DNA from: Sorex araneus
Taxonomy: Eukaryota; Chordata; Mammalia; Eulipotyphla; Soricidae
Length of the DNA stretch: 64,000 bases
NCBI RefSeq assembly: GCF_027595985.1
Contig: NC_073305.1
Coordinates: 173,153,209-173,217,208, forward strand
Reading direction: 5' to 3'
A program made the translations under genes and the position numbers. Every line of letters starts with the position of its first letter. Within the stretch, counting starts at the first letter, position 1. Below, in pieces: positions 33,177 through 47,000 of this stretch. The notes beneath the pieces were generated by a model. The model had not been told where the DNA came from. It did not search any database and saw only the letters and a list, made by a program, of their open reading frames with translations.

Positions 33177-34112
33177 CGTCCCTGCAGCTGTGGGACATTG
33201 CGGGGTAAGGAAGAGTCGGGACACAGGACACACACACACGTGTGTGTGTGCGTGTGTGTGTGTGTGCGCGTGCATACCTGCAGCTGTGGGAATTTGGGGT
33301 AACTAGGGGCCCCAGGGGAAGGGCGGCCGCTGGGTTTCCGCAGCTGTCTGAACTTCTGTTTGCTTTGCTTTTACTTTGTCCTCAACTTGAACTCGCCTGC
33401 ATGGGCATGCTTGCCTGTGTGCGTGTGTGAATGCTTGCGCGCGCGCGCGTGTGTGTGTGTGTGTACACGAGACCAGCCACTTAGGGAGATGGTGTGTGTC
33501 CCCCTCCCTCCGCCCCCGGGACTCCTGTGAGTTCAGTTCACTGCATCAGGCAGCCCAAGTTGAACGTTAAAGTAGGGCACGGTAAACACATGCATGACTG
33601 AGTAACCCTACCAGATGCTTCTTTCTGCTAAGTGTGGATTTTCCTTTTTGGAAAAGTGAGCTCTGGGCCTGAGCTCACTCTCCAGCGGTGGAAAGTCCAT
33701 GGAGGGAAGTGGAAAATCCATGGTGGGCAGTGGAAAATCCGTGGAGGACGTTGCCGGAAGTTTCCCCCTGGATACTGGACAAACCTGATCATTGCAATAC
33801 TCCTGGGAGGGCAGGGGAGAGCGCGGGTCTCCTCATTCTTTTTCAGTATTGCTAAAAAAGTATGACTGATTTAAACAAAGTTACATCCTAGCTATACATG
33901 GAGATGAGAAACGAGGTTAATTTATTCTTTTTGGTTTTGTTTTGTTTTGAGGAGACACATTGGGCAGAGATCAGGGTTTACTCCTGGCTCTGCACTGAGG
34001 GATCAGGGATCACCCCTGTTCCCCATTCTTCAAATGCCGCGTTCCTGGGTCAGATCACCCGAGTGAAAATTTTCTAGGTGTTCCTCTCAAATGAACAGTA
34101 AGCTTTAAATTC

Positions 34113-34177
<65 letters not shown>

Positions 34178-34979
34178 TTGGATGCCTGGCGGGCAGGAGA
34201 ACATGTCTCTTTGCTGGAAGTTAGAGGTGTCAGTTCTGGCAGGCGTGTGATCATGTTAACGCGAAGATGTTAGCTCTGGAAAGTTTCCATATGGAAGCGG
34301 TTCTTCGAGTGTCCCTGATTGGTGTCAGAGAACTCAGCCTGCAAAGGAGCACGTGAGTGGCAGCAGGTCAGAGCCTGCCCCGGTAGCAGAGTGTGTGCCT
34401 GAGGTTGGGGGGGCCCACGGGCTCCTCAGCTTGTGACCGTGTGGAAGAAAGCGCTGAATAAAGATTACCTCCACACTCATTAACGAACAAGTTCTTCTCA
34501 CGTAGAAGAACCCAGTACAGCACTTTTCCACCTCGAGAGAAAGCGGGGTGATCTACCTTGGGCAGCGTTTACTCTTTTGTTTTCAGAAGACCAAAAGTTC
34601 GTTTGAAAAGTCATCCTGTGAAGCCAGAGGGTTCTTTCAAAACACTTCCTGTTGTTTCACAGTGCCCTGGACAGCAGTAGTGCTGCTTCTAGATAAAGTC
34701 GGGGAGTCTCCTCGGAGTCATTCCCAGGAGCTTCCCAGTCGCTGAGCATTTCCATGCAGGTGACTCTTAAACTCCATCTTGGCAGGTTCACCATATTCTT
34801 GATGGAAAGTTGATGTGGCGTTTATCTAATAGGATTGGATCCAACTGCCTTTAAAAAAATAGGACCGGGGCTAGAGCGATAGCACAGCGGGTAGGGCGTT
34901 TGCCTTGCAAGCATCCGACCAGGGTTCAAATCCCAGCATCCCATATGACCCCTGTGCATTGCTGGGTGTGACCCAAAGA

Positions 34980-35013
<34 letters not shown>

Positions 35014-38000
35014 ATAGGATCAACTTGATATTCCATGTCATAGTGTAATTCCTCCCCGCCTCCAGCCTCGAGGAAAAGTGCTTCTTCTCACCACTTCTCC
35101 TTCAATCCTTCCAGATCAGACCTCCAAGGGGGCAGACTCTGTCACATACCTGTCTGCATGAAATTTCCTTGCACTTTTGTCTAAATCTAAAGTTTCCGTT
35201 TTGCTGAGGAAAGCAGACTTGGAAGATGGCCAGAGAGGGGCCAGAAAATAGGACAGAATGTAGGGTGCATCCCCAGGCCTCCATGGTCCCCTGAGCATCA
35301 CGGGGTACAGCATCACAGGGCACAAATCACGCCATCGGACCCAAGCAGCTGTCATATCCTTGAGCCCTTGAGCTGAACTGCAGGCCCAACGGGGGAGAAT
35401 CCCGAGTCTATGAGCACTTACTTGGGAGGTCCAAATAAAGCAGCAGAGAGATCTCTGGGGCTGCAGAGGCTATATAGTGAGCAGAGCATCTGCCTGGCAC
35501 ACGGCCCAACAGAATTTCATTCCCTGAACCCCATAGGGTCCCTGCATCCTGCCAGGAATAACTCCTGAAAGGAAGCTCTGGATATTTATATCATCCAGCA
35601 AATAGATGTATCAGTGAAGTGAACAAGGTTAGAGATCCATTTAGGTTTTCAGCCATGAGTAGGATAAAAGACTTTGCCTTTTTTGGGGGTGGGGCATACC
35701 TGGTGATGCTCAGGGGTTAGTCCTGGCTCTCCACTCAGGAATTACTCCTGGTGGTATTCTGGGCACCCTTTGGGATACCAGGGATAGAACCCATGTCGGC
35801 CGCACGCAAGGCAAATGCCCTTCCCACTTATACTATTGCTCCAGTAAAAGGCTTTTTGAAGTGGCACTGATATATCTGGAAATTGAGAGGCAGAGGAACT
35901 TTTTTAAATTTTTGGTTTTTGGGTCACACCCAGCAGTGCACAGGGGTTACTCCTGGCTCTGCACTCAGGGATTACTCCTGGCAGTGCTGGGGGACCATGT
36001 GGGATGCTGGGAATCGAACCCGGGTCGGCCTCATGCAAGGCAAATGCCCTACCCTCTGTGCTATCACTCCAGCCCCCAGAGGAACTTTTTTAAAGCTATG
36101 CTTTATAAACCAACATGACATCATAAACTTCGTTTGGTTTGACTTTTGCATCTACCAGTGAATCTTAGCTTTGATACCCTCTGAATTAAGGCCTAATGAT
36201 GGAATGAAGGTGGAGGCTACTTGAAAAATTCCCCTCATGGCTAAACATTTTTGCCTTGTGCCGTAACAAAGTATTTAATTCTCAGAGGATAGAAATATTC
36301 CTAGATTGCACAATAGTATGTGGATCTGGCCTCTGGCTGTGACTCACTCTGGTGTTACTGGTTAGTTTTGTTTTTGTTGCTCCAGAGATGGGGAAGGTGG
36401 TAACTGACCCCCGTGTTTGTGCCTGAAAACTCTGAGAGACAAGAATTTTCTAGATATTTTCTGTTAACGTTGCCTAGCAGTTTAAGCTAAACTTAGACTT
36501 TACTTAAAAACCATACGATTTCCTAGGCACCCTTTCTGACGGTGTGAAATGAGCAGAACGTTAACGTACAGTTGCAATTTATTTCAACTGCTCTCTTAAT
36601 TTATACCCAATCTGAGACTGCTTCTCAAAACATGACTGACATCTCCCAAAATATTGAAATCTTTTGTAAGGTTTTCCAAAGGGAATTTAATAAACGCCTA
36701 GTAAATGAAAATGCAGTTGGAAACATCTCTGATTTTCTAAATGCATAATAGAGATGAAGTAGTGCTGCACATATGTTTATTGTATGCTTCTTGGAGATTT
36801 TACAGTTTGTCAGGAAAGATGAATGACTGGCTTAGGCTTAAATTTTTTTTGGGGGGTGGCAAAAAATGGTTGCTCAAGATCACTTCAGCTTTTGCTCAGG
36901 GGTCACTCCTGGCGGCTCTAGGGAACAATATGTGGTTCTAGGGATTGGACCCAGTTACCACATGCAAGGCAAGCACCTACCTGCTGTACTCTCTCACTGA
37001 CTCCTGTTTTACGTTTAAGCTTATTCACTTAGAGCTTGTCCAGAAAATATAGTTTAGTCTTTATGTAATCTTTGTCTTTGTTACAGTCATATTTTCCTTC
37101 CACCCTCTGACGAGTTTTAGACAGGGCCTGAGGATTAAGTTGATGTAAGATAGACTCCCAAGAAAAGCTATGCCTGTATGGTTTATAGGTTTTACATGAC
37201 ATAGAAGCCCTCTGATATAAAACAAGGAAACGAGGACCCGAAGAAAACTTGGCTTGTCAGATTTTATCACTGAGTTGAACTTGAGGGGTAGTTCTGAAAA
37301 ATAATAAACCACTGAGATATAAAGGGAGGCTGTGGGGAGATCAGGGTGATTTTATCAAGGTCAGTAGGTATGGAATTCTCCCGTCACAGCCGTCTGTGAG
37401 TGAGGATAATTCTTCCTGGCACAGGCGTGAGCTGTAGCTCCTGATTTCAGAGAGAAACAGGGAGATTAGGGCGCCCTTTCTTACAGCTGCTATATTTCTT
37501 TTTTGTCTTTTAGCGTGTTTTAAATTTTATTTTGTTGCGTCTGGGGGAGTCTCCTCACGGGGGCTCAGGGTCCCCCACGGCACTTCCTGCTACTTGTCCC
37601 AGGCGAGTGGTTTGGTGCTAGGGCTGAGGATGTGGTTCCACTGTGGGGGCTCGCAGTGCCTGAGATTATTCTCCAGCCCCCCCACAGCAAGGCTAGGGGG
37701 AGGAACCTAGGGTACCAGTGATGGAATGAGAATGGGCTATCTGCACGTCACACACCCTAACCCCTGCCCTATCCTGCAAGCTCCTAAGTGCCTTTAGATT
37801 AATCCTCGGCCCTCACTGTTCAGGATTAAATTTTCTTGTGAAAATCAGATAAAATTTTCTCTCCAAAAATCAAGCACTCATTTGGACCGAAGGGCAAATT
37901 TTAAATGCATGGCTAGAAAACTGCATTACGGACACTACATTTGTGTATGCTTTTTAATTTGGGGGTACCCATCCTCATTAGAACAGTGGTTTTTAATGTT

Positions 38001-41000
38001 CTTGACTCATTTTGCAACTTGCTAGTTACCAGACCAAACGATTTCCTCTGATCTGGAACATTACCCCAAGTACTTTCTATGGTTAGGACTAGAGTGATAG
38101 CATAGTGGTAGGGCATTTGCCTTGCACGTGGCCAACCTGGGTTCGATTCCTCGGTTCCTTTCGGAGAGCCTGGCAAACTACCGAGGGTATCCTGCCCGCA
38201 CAGCAGAACCTGGCAAAGTACCAGTGGCGTATTCGATATGCCAAAAATAGTAACAACAAGTCTCACAATGGAGATGTTACTGGTGCCCGCTCTAGCAAAT
38301 CGATGAACAACAGGACAACAGTGCTACAGTGCTACTTACTTTCTATGGTTGTCTTGTTTTGGACTACACCTGGCAATGCTTAGGGGTTACTCCTGGCTCT
38401 GCACTCACGAATTACACCTGGTGGTATTCCAGAAACCATATGGAATGCTGGGGATCGAACCTGGGTCTGAGGCATGCAAGGCAAAATGTCCTAACTGCTG
38501 TACTATCACTCCGACCCCCTTTTCATTTTGTTGTATTTGAGGGGCTTGCTCCTGGCTCTGTGCTAAGTGATCCCCCCTGAGCACATGGCACACGGGGGTC
38601 CATAAGCTGTGCTTGGAAGCATCAAACCCAGGATGGCCATGTGCAAGGCAAGCAAGCACCTTACCTCCTGTACTCTCTCTCTCTCCCCCAAAAGCTTTCT
38701 TGACTTTCAAAGTATCACACAGGGATTTTTATTTATTTATTTTATTTGCTTTTTGGATCACATCTGGCAATGCACAGGGGTCATTCCTGGCTCTTCACTC
38801 AGGAATTACTACTGGCGGTGCTCAGGGGACCATACGGGATGCTGGGATTCGAACCCAGGTCAGCCGCGTGCAAAGCAAATGCCCTAACCGCTGTGCTATC
38901 GCTCCAGCCCCCCACACAGGGATTATTAATAGTCACGCTTGTTATAAATATGAAAAAACAATGCATTGAGCTACTGGCCTGTGTTCTTTGCAGTCTCTGC
39001 TTCTTGATAGTTGTTGTGAGATCACAATTGGCTGTGTTTGTGGGTGGGAATGATGCGGTGTCAAGAATTGAACCCCAAGCCTCCCACATACAGAGCACAT
39101 GCTCTACCACCACGTGAGCTGTCTCCTCTGCCTATGTTATCTCCGTGTCAGACACTGAATGCTACAGTGACTTCCCTGGGTTCGTGACCACCTAAAAATT
39201 GAAGGGATTTTAAAACTCTTTATTCCATCCAAGTTCTGTCTGTGAGAGCCAACACCAGCTTTATTCAGACTCTTACTGTCCTGCCTCATTCTAAGCAAAT
39301 CCTATTATTTCATTTTATAGCTGTAAATATTTCCCAACAAATGAGTTCAAGGAAGACCATTTGTTCTTGCCTGGCTGTCCCACCCGTGCACAGCTGACTG
39401 GCAGAATAATCAGCTTAACTGCATACTTGTGCTAACCGCACCTAGAAATCCCCCTTCCTAATGATACGCCTCTTGCCTTGTCTTTTTTGGAGTGTGGGCT
39501 GTCTGATTGCCTCCATCAGAAATCCTAAACCTTGGCTTTGCTTCCAAACGTTTGCCGAGTAATTCAACCATTTGAATTGAATCCTAGACTTTTATCGCTC
39601 CCACGGCCCAAATACCCAGAGCTGTAGAAAAGCTACTCCAGGGAATTTTAGGTCACTTGGGACACTGTTCAGTGACCATTTTGGTTCTGAGATAGGGAAG
39701 CACGTTCTGATAGTAGAGAAGGTTTTTACTTCATTGCTATCAAGGCAATCATGAATTTTCATCTATCTTTTCAAATGCTCTGGTTATCCTAATATCCAAG
39801 TGTGTACTTATATTTTATACCCTTTACTCATTTTTTATGCTATCAATCCAGAATTTCCATTTATTATACTTACTTGAGAAGCATGCCACTCCAGGTTAGT
39901 TTGGTTGTTTTTTTTTTTCATTTTCTCCTTCATTCTTCCCCAGTCATTTAAATAATTGTTTAGATGATTGTTTCATTTATTTTTTTAAATCCTTGACAGA
40001 TTATTTTATTTTTTTTATTTATTCTTTTATTGAATCACCATGTGGAAAGTTACAAAACTTTCAGGTTTAAGTCCCAGTTATACAATGCTCGAACACCCGA
40101 TTGTTTCATTTAAATTGAAACATGTGGACTTACTTGAAGATCATAGAGCTGTTTAGTAGATAGTTGCTTAGCACATCCTGGAAAAGCACAGCAATGAATG
40201 TGGATATTTGCCTGCTCCACACGTGATGTCAGTGATGAAGCCAGTGAGCTTATATCCTTCAGTGTTAATTTTGAGGATGGGGGTGGAATTTTCAGCTACA
40301 ATGTGGCAGTGCTCAGCACCTGATCCTGTCTCTGTGCTCAGGAGTGCCCCTAGTGGTGCACTAGGAACTGGATGCAGCGTTGAGGATAGAACCGGGGTAG
40401 GCTGCATGAGAGACAATCGACTTTCCTCTTGTATATCTCCAGCCCCATTCTGTGCTACTATGAAATGCATTTTAAGAGAAATTATATCCATCATGGAGTT
40501 GTTACCCTGACCTTCCAGTTTTTCATTAAGCTTCTGCTATGGAAATTCCAGTGACTCTTGCTCTTTGTTAAAATGTACCAGATATTCTTTTTTTTGGGGG
40601 GGGGGGCGGGGGGTTTGGGTCACACCCGGCGATGCACAGGGGTTACTCCTGGCTCTTCACTCAGGAATTACCCCTGGCGGTGCTCAGGGGACCATATGGG
40701 ATGCTGGGATTAGAACCCAGGTTGGCCGCGTGCAAGGCAAACACCCTACCCGCTGTGCTATTGCTCCAGCCCCTGTACCAGATATTCTTATCCCGATCTG
40801 GACGGAACTCTCTCCAGCGGTGATGGCCATTGAAAAGATAGTATTGGGGCTGGAGCGATAGTATAGCAAGGTAGGGTGTCTGCCTTGCACACAGCCGCTG
40901 ACCCGGCCAACATCTCATATGGTCCCCCAAGTACCGCCAGGAATAATTCCTGAGTGCAGAGCCAGAAGTAACAGCTGAAAATTGCTGGGTGTGGTCCAAA

Positions 41001-44000
41001 AAGCAAAAAAATGAAAAGAAAAAAGAAAAAGAAGAGATAGTATTGTTCACTGTTCCAGCATGAGGATTCAGTGCCCTGGGGGAGCGCTGGGGTTAGTAAG
41101 GGCTAGAATCACATGAGGCTTACACCCAAGGATGGTAGATACAAGGGCCAGGGGATTGCCCCATAGCTGGAAGACTGCTTCATGAGCGGAGGGGAGAAGG
41201 CAGATGGAATAGAGAAGGATCACTAAGAAAATGATGGCTGGAGGAACCAGTTGGGATGGGAGATGCGTGCCAAAAGTAGATAATGGACCAAACATGATGA
41301 CCTCAGTGTCTGTGTTGCAAGCCATAATGCCCAAAAGTAGAGAGAAAGTATGGGGAATATTGTCTGCTATGGAGGCAGGAGGAGGGTGGGAAAGGGGGGG
41401 TATACCCGGGATATTGGTGGTGGGGAATGTGCACTGGTGGAGGGATGGGTGTTTGATCATTGTGAGATTGTAACCCAAACATGAAAGTTTGTAACTATCT
41501 CACGGTGATTCAATAAAATTTTAAAAATTAAAAAAAAAAAAAAAGTAAGGGCTAGAGCCCTAACTAGGTTTTTTTTTTTTTTTTGGCGCGAAGAAATAGG
41601 GCAAATTAGGTCAAATGAGCAAGCTAAGAATTGGACAGGTTGAAAGTCTGTAGTAGGTTCTGAGCAATAATGTGAGCCCTCTAGCCATAGTCTACCGCCT
41701 AGCCCTGAAGCATTTTAGATCAGGAAGGTTCTGGACTGCAGGAACTTGATAAGTGGAAAAGAATATGGACTTGAAATTTGTGTCTTTTGTGTATCAGAGT
41801 TGTGCTACCAGCAAGTTCTTTGCTATCTCAAGGGGCCGGGTAATCTAAGAGGGCCGTTCTTGCTCTGGTCTGCAAGGCCTCTAGCTGTCAGAATCTCTGA
41901 AGACATGTGGAATTTTTTCATTAACATATTTCATTCCTCGATACTTATTAAAATAGATGGAAAGAACATGTTCTTCCTAAGTTTGGAGGGCGTCGATTTG
42001 TAGCTCAGTAATAGCATATTCTTAAAATAGTTAGGATTTCACACTTAATCAACACCTAAGTAATAGAGAGTGGGTTTAGTTGGCAAGCTCTGGTGAGATG
42101 CTAGTTACAGAGATCTTCTCTTGGATGGTGAAACAAGTGTGAACATCTACACGTGTGGATACTGCTGAAAGGTGAGAGAAAAGATTTAGGAAAGGGTGCT
42201 TTAGACATCAGTTGTCTTTTCAGAAGAACTTGAGTGCTTTCTGCAGTCCAAAAAGTCATGGAGATGTCATCTCTTCACTCTTCTTTTGAGACAGAGCTGA
42301 GCAATAAATGGATACCGGGTTTGGTTTGGTTTTCAAGGATCTCTGTTTTATAATCTCCTCTACATTCTTTTCACTTCTTCCTGATAGTTTCCTAAAGTGT
42401 CTTCTGCAGCGATACTTTTTGAAGCTTCTTGAAATTAAGTTAAACGTATTGAAGTGTCTTCAATGTGATTGTTATGGAGCCGCCATCAGAATTACCTGGG
42501 GTTCTTTGGATGAAGACTGTTTACCATCTGATAGTTGGTATATTTCACTTCATCTGGTTAACATCCTGGAGAGTATGGGTTAGCCAGGAAGAAGTTCATT
42601 ATCCCTCTGAGATAGTTTGGACGTGGATGTTTGAAAGCTGGTGAGCAGCCCCAGGAAAGCTTTAAACTGCTGTTCCATCACTTTGCTGTCCTTAGGCATT
42701 TGTTTTTGCTGTCCAACCAAGTGGGCAATCCTATTTTCAAAGGCTTCTGAGAAATCTAGGGGTTTTGTATTATTTGAGATGGGCATATTGCTTCCCCCTA
42801 TAGAGTATTTCTAAGGTACGGGAGGACAGGGGGCTGGCAATCCTCTCTACTTGCCAAATCAGAATTCCTAAGAAATCGCACCTAGAAGTTAGTCCCTTAC
42901 CAGGCACGGAGGAGGTTCTGAGTTATAGCCATGTTGAGATTGTTCTGCCCTCAGCTTTGCTGGACCTGGCAATTGGCCCGGAGTCACTGTCTCCTGCTCT
43001 CCACTGAGACCAGTCTGCTGATTTCCGGGCCTCCTCCCATTCATCTCCCGTCTTCAGTTTCTTTCTCAGTTTCCTGTTACCTTCTTCTCTGTTTAACAAG
43101 AGCCTCCTTTGAAGGTGTCTAAGGGCAAGAGAATTTATAAGGTAGAGACAGTCTGTTTCTCACTCTTGTCAAACTAATTGGTTAAGAAAGAACAAAGCAA
43201 CATATTAAACTTTTAAATTATATCTTTGGATGCAGTAAAGCTTTATATACATTATGCATATTTATAATTACGTTTATTTCCAAAATTTAAGTAGGTATAT
43301 AAGCAGATCTGTCCCTCACTCCCTTTAGTGTTTTTTGTTTCATTTTGTTTTATTTTTAGGTGAAAATAGATGTCAAATGTAGATGAAATTCCATTATTGG
43401 AAACATTGTTGATGTAAACTCTCTCATAATAATAAACATTAAAAGTATTCCAGTGTCCTTTATTTGGCTTACCTTCTCAATTAAACTTAATAATTTGGAG
43501 AATTTTGGATGATTCCAAGTTTGCAGATGAGTAAACTGCAACTCTAGAAGGATAAGAGGTTTTTCCAAGACCTACAGACCTATAACTTGAAAAATCAGGG
43601 CATGGATCCAGCTAGTTCCCTTCCCAAACACTTAACTTTCATGTGACATGATTCTGTCTCCTCATCTGAGCTATGATGAAAGGAAACCAGATAATTCACT
43701 GCGATTATAGGAAGTCATGTGCACCCTTTAATTCCTTAGTGGTCAGAATGAAACTATGAATCTCCTACTTTAATAGCGTGTATTTCAAACCCAATGCTAA
43801 TTCGATGGATTCCCTTTTAAGCTTATTTTATCTGAGAATAATAGAATCACTTCTTTGAAGGAAAATTGTGCAAGTCAGATGAAAAGTGGGAAAACTAGCA
43901 GTGTTCTATTTTTAGTTACATTGATGTCTATGTAAGTGTTATGGTAGACCTTTAATGTAAAAAATTTTTACTTCTAGTAGTGCTTATAATTTTAGCATGT

Positions 44001-47000
44001 TAAAGTATAGTTCTGAGAGTAATTTAATATCTTGATAAAGTAGTAGTATCATGACTCAACTTGATGCCCTTGGAAATTTCTAGCTAAGATGGCTAGAAAT
44101 TGTAGTGTGAGATGTGTGTGTTTGTGTGTGTATGTCAAGATATAAATTATATTATATGCATGACATTTATAAATGAGTAAATGACATCATATTACTATAA
44201 TGATTATAGAAAGAATCTAATGAATACTTAATTATCCTGACAGAATCAGTGACCTCACTTAAACTGTATTTTGACTGAGTCATAAAGAGCCATCAGCCAC
44301 CACCCATATCAGCCAATTAAATTTCATGTATTTTAGAATTAGTGGCTTTTAAATTCATTTTTGCCACTCAAGAATATTTGTGCAGCACTGAAAGATTACT
44401 ACAGAAATTATTTATTTATTTTCAGTCAGGGCTGACGGCCCCCTCCACCCTCTAGGCTGCTCTGCCCCCCACACCAGCCATGTGGAACCTCCACATTCAC
44501 TCTGAGGGGCACGCCCAGCCCCGCCCAACGGCGAGGACATGTGCTACAAAGAAATTTTTAGTGTTTCAATAATTTTTTAAAAAGAGGTTAATAACTCAAT
44601 AAAGTCGTCTATCCTACAATCTTTTTGACGAATATGCTACTCCCCCCAGTTCGTAGACATATCCTTTTGATGCTGGATTGTTTCCCTTTGATCCCCTCTG
44701 CTGTCTGGATTCATGACTTTAGAATCTCCAGAAAAACAGTAAAGTGTGAAAGGTTGCAACCATGGAAGCTTCGACCTGAGAATGTGAGAACTGGAAGGGC
44801 TTTGGGTGATTCCTAAAGATCTCTACAGACAATTGACTTTTGCCGGCTTGCCTGGAGTGAAACTGCCTGTTGGCCCTTGATTTTGGGATTTTCTCTTTCT
44901 TGCTGTGCTTTCATCAGGTTCCCTTTTGTTCCTAGGCCAGCCTTTTGCAGCCCCGCAGATATGACCCCCTAATTAGTTAATAATCCACAGGGCTGTGTCT
45001 TAGCATACTGCTGCCTTCTCCCCCACCCTCACACTCCCACTACTGCATTACATTTATCCAATACTAGGTCTGCTAACAGCTGGCATTATTGCGGTGCCTA
45101 CAATGGAGTGGGCATTTTACACTTCTTTTTTTTTTTTTGGAAGCTGCTGTATAATTTATAATCTGATGGTTGACAGTAGAAGTCAAGGGTGTTCACTTGC
45201 AAGGGTGTTCAGAAAGTCTGGCATAATTCCACTTGGCATATGTGAGTCAGAAGGCACGGGTTCTAGTCCCCGCTTCTTCCATCACTGTCATCTCGGCCAA
45301 GTGTGTGTGTGAGTTTCCTCTGCCAGATGAAGATAAAGGTCCTTCATAGGCCAAGCAGTGGTAAGATTTCAGATAGCAAGAGGAAACTTTGCAGAGCCCT
45401 CTAGAATATGTCAGGCAGTGAGTCAATCCTTCCCACCAGAGTGTCCAACGGCCCCGGTTAAGTTCAAAGTAACAAAGTAGTGTTACTGAAGCACTCTGTA
45501 ATTCGAACAATTGTTTTGTTTTGTTTTTCTTTTAGTTTTTCGGGGCTCATATCCGCCAATGCTCAAGGGTTACTCCTGGCTCTACACTCAGGAATTAGTC
45601 CTGGCGGGTGCTGGGTGCTTGGGATTGAACCCTGATCAGCTGCAAGGCAAACACCCTCCCCTCTGTGCAATTGTTCCGGCCCTCAAACAGTGTGTAATAT
45701 CACAACTGCCTTGCTGTCTTTTTTTTTTTTTTCTTTTTGGGTCACACCTGGCGATGCACAGGGCTTACTCCTGCCTCTGCACTCAGGAATTACTCCTGGC
45801 AGTGCTCAGGAGACCATATGGGATGCTGGGGATCGAACCTGGGTCGGCCGCATGCAAGGCAAACGCCCTACCCGCTGTGCTATTGCTCCAGCTCTGCCTT
45901 GCTGTCTTTTGTTAGATTCCTTTGCATATGTCTGCCTCCTTGGAAGAACTCCATTTTGTGGACTGAGTTTGAAGCAGCTATATAGGCCGGCGAGGTGATG
46001 GGAAGATGAGTTGAGTACAGGAGCCCTTTTCTCATGCCCAGTCCTAATCTGCTCAACTAGCATTTACCCACATTACTACAAATCTTCTTCCTGCAAACTT
46101 CATTTTGTTCTATTCTTGTCCTTTCTTCCTTCCGCTCCCCAGCTTTCCTTTTCCTTTCAGCGTCTCTGATCCCTTAGAGCAACGCGAATGCAAGGAGAAA
46201 GTGTAGCTTTAAGAGCTGATGTTTGTGTAGAATGGGGTGTCTAGACCCACAGGACATAAAGACGGTTAATCATCTGCCCAGACCACGTGTTGGACCACTT
46301 CTGCTTTATGAGTCTTGTTTCTGCGTCCCTGTCCTTAATTCCACCGACTTCTGTTTGCAGTAAGATGGGAGATGCGTGTTTATAGCATTATGAAGGGTTA
46401 GAGATCAATGTCAATTCTTTCTGCATCTGTTGTATGGACATCTCTGAACTCTGCATTTTAATCTCCTGTGATTAATTCCTAGGGCAGGAGCGGTTTGGCA
46501 ACATGACCCGGGTATACTACAAAGAAGCTGACGGTGCCTTTGTCGTCTTCGATATATCAAGAGGTTCCACCTTTGAGGCCGTTTTAAAATGGAAAAGTGA
46601 TCTGGATAGCAAAGTCCATCTTCCAAACGGCAGTCCAATTCCTGCTGTCCTTCTCGCCAACAAGTGTGACCAGAGGAGGGACAGTGGTCAGAGTCCTCCC
46701 CAGATGGACCAGTTCTGCAAAGAACATGGCTTCTCTGGGTGGTTTGAAACCTCTGCAAAGGTGAGGTTTGTGTCTGCTCTGCTGTAAACGTGCAAACTAG
46801 GGCTGTAACTACAAAGTAGTTAGATTCATGTGAGTGGTTTGGAGACGGAGATGCCTAGAGAAAAAAAAAACAGTGCAGCATAATAGGAATATGCTATTTT
46901 CTTTCAGTGAGCAGCAGGAATGCTTTCAAAGTTGGCTAATGGGGAGGTGAATGGAAGGGCAGATTTTTACATTCCAATTAAAATGGGCTATTATGTAGAC

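Noticed and set aside
31591-33306. 571-codon ORF reading through the pyrimidine tract, promoter and GT repeats
   Set aside because: It is open only because TCTCT and GT repeats lack stops, it is out of frame with RAB32 in exon 1, and the translation is low-complexity.
32894-33309. CRISPR-like array
   Set aside because: Regularly spaced repeats exist, but this is a vertebrate intron, the spacers are GT/GC microsatellite, and the repeat is the exon 1 end.
42465-42500. MER20 fragment
   Set aside because: Only about 20 bases match, too short to annotate as a feature.
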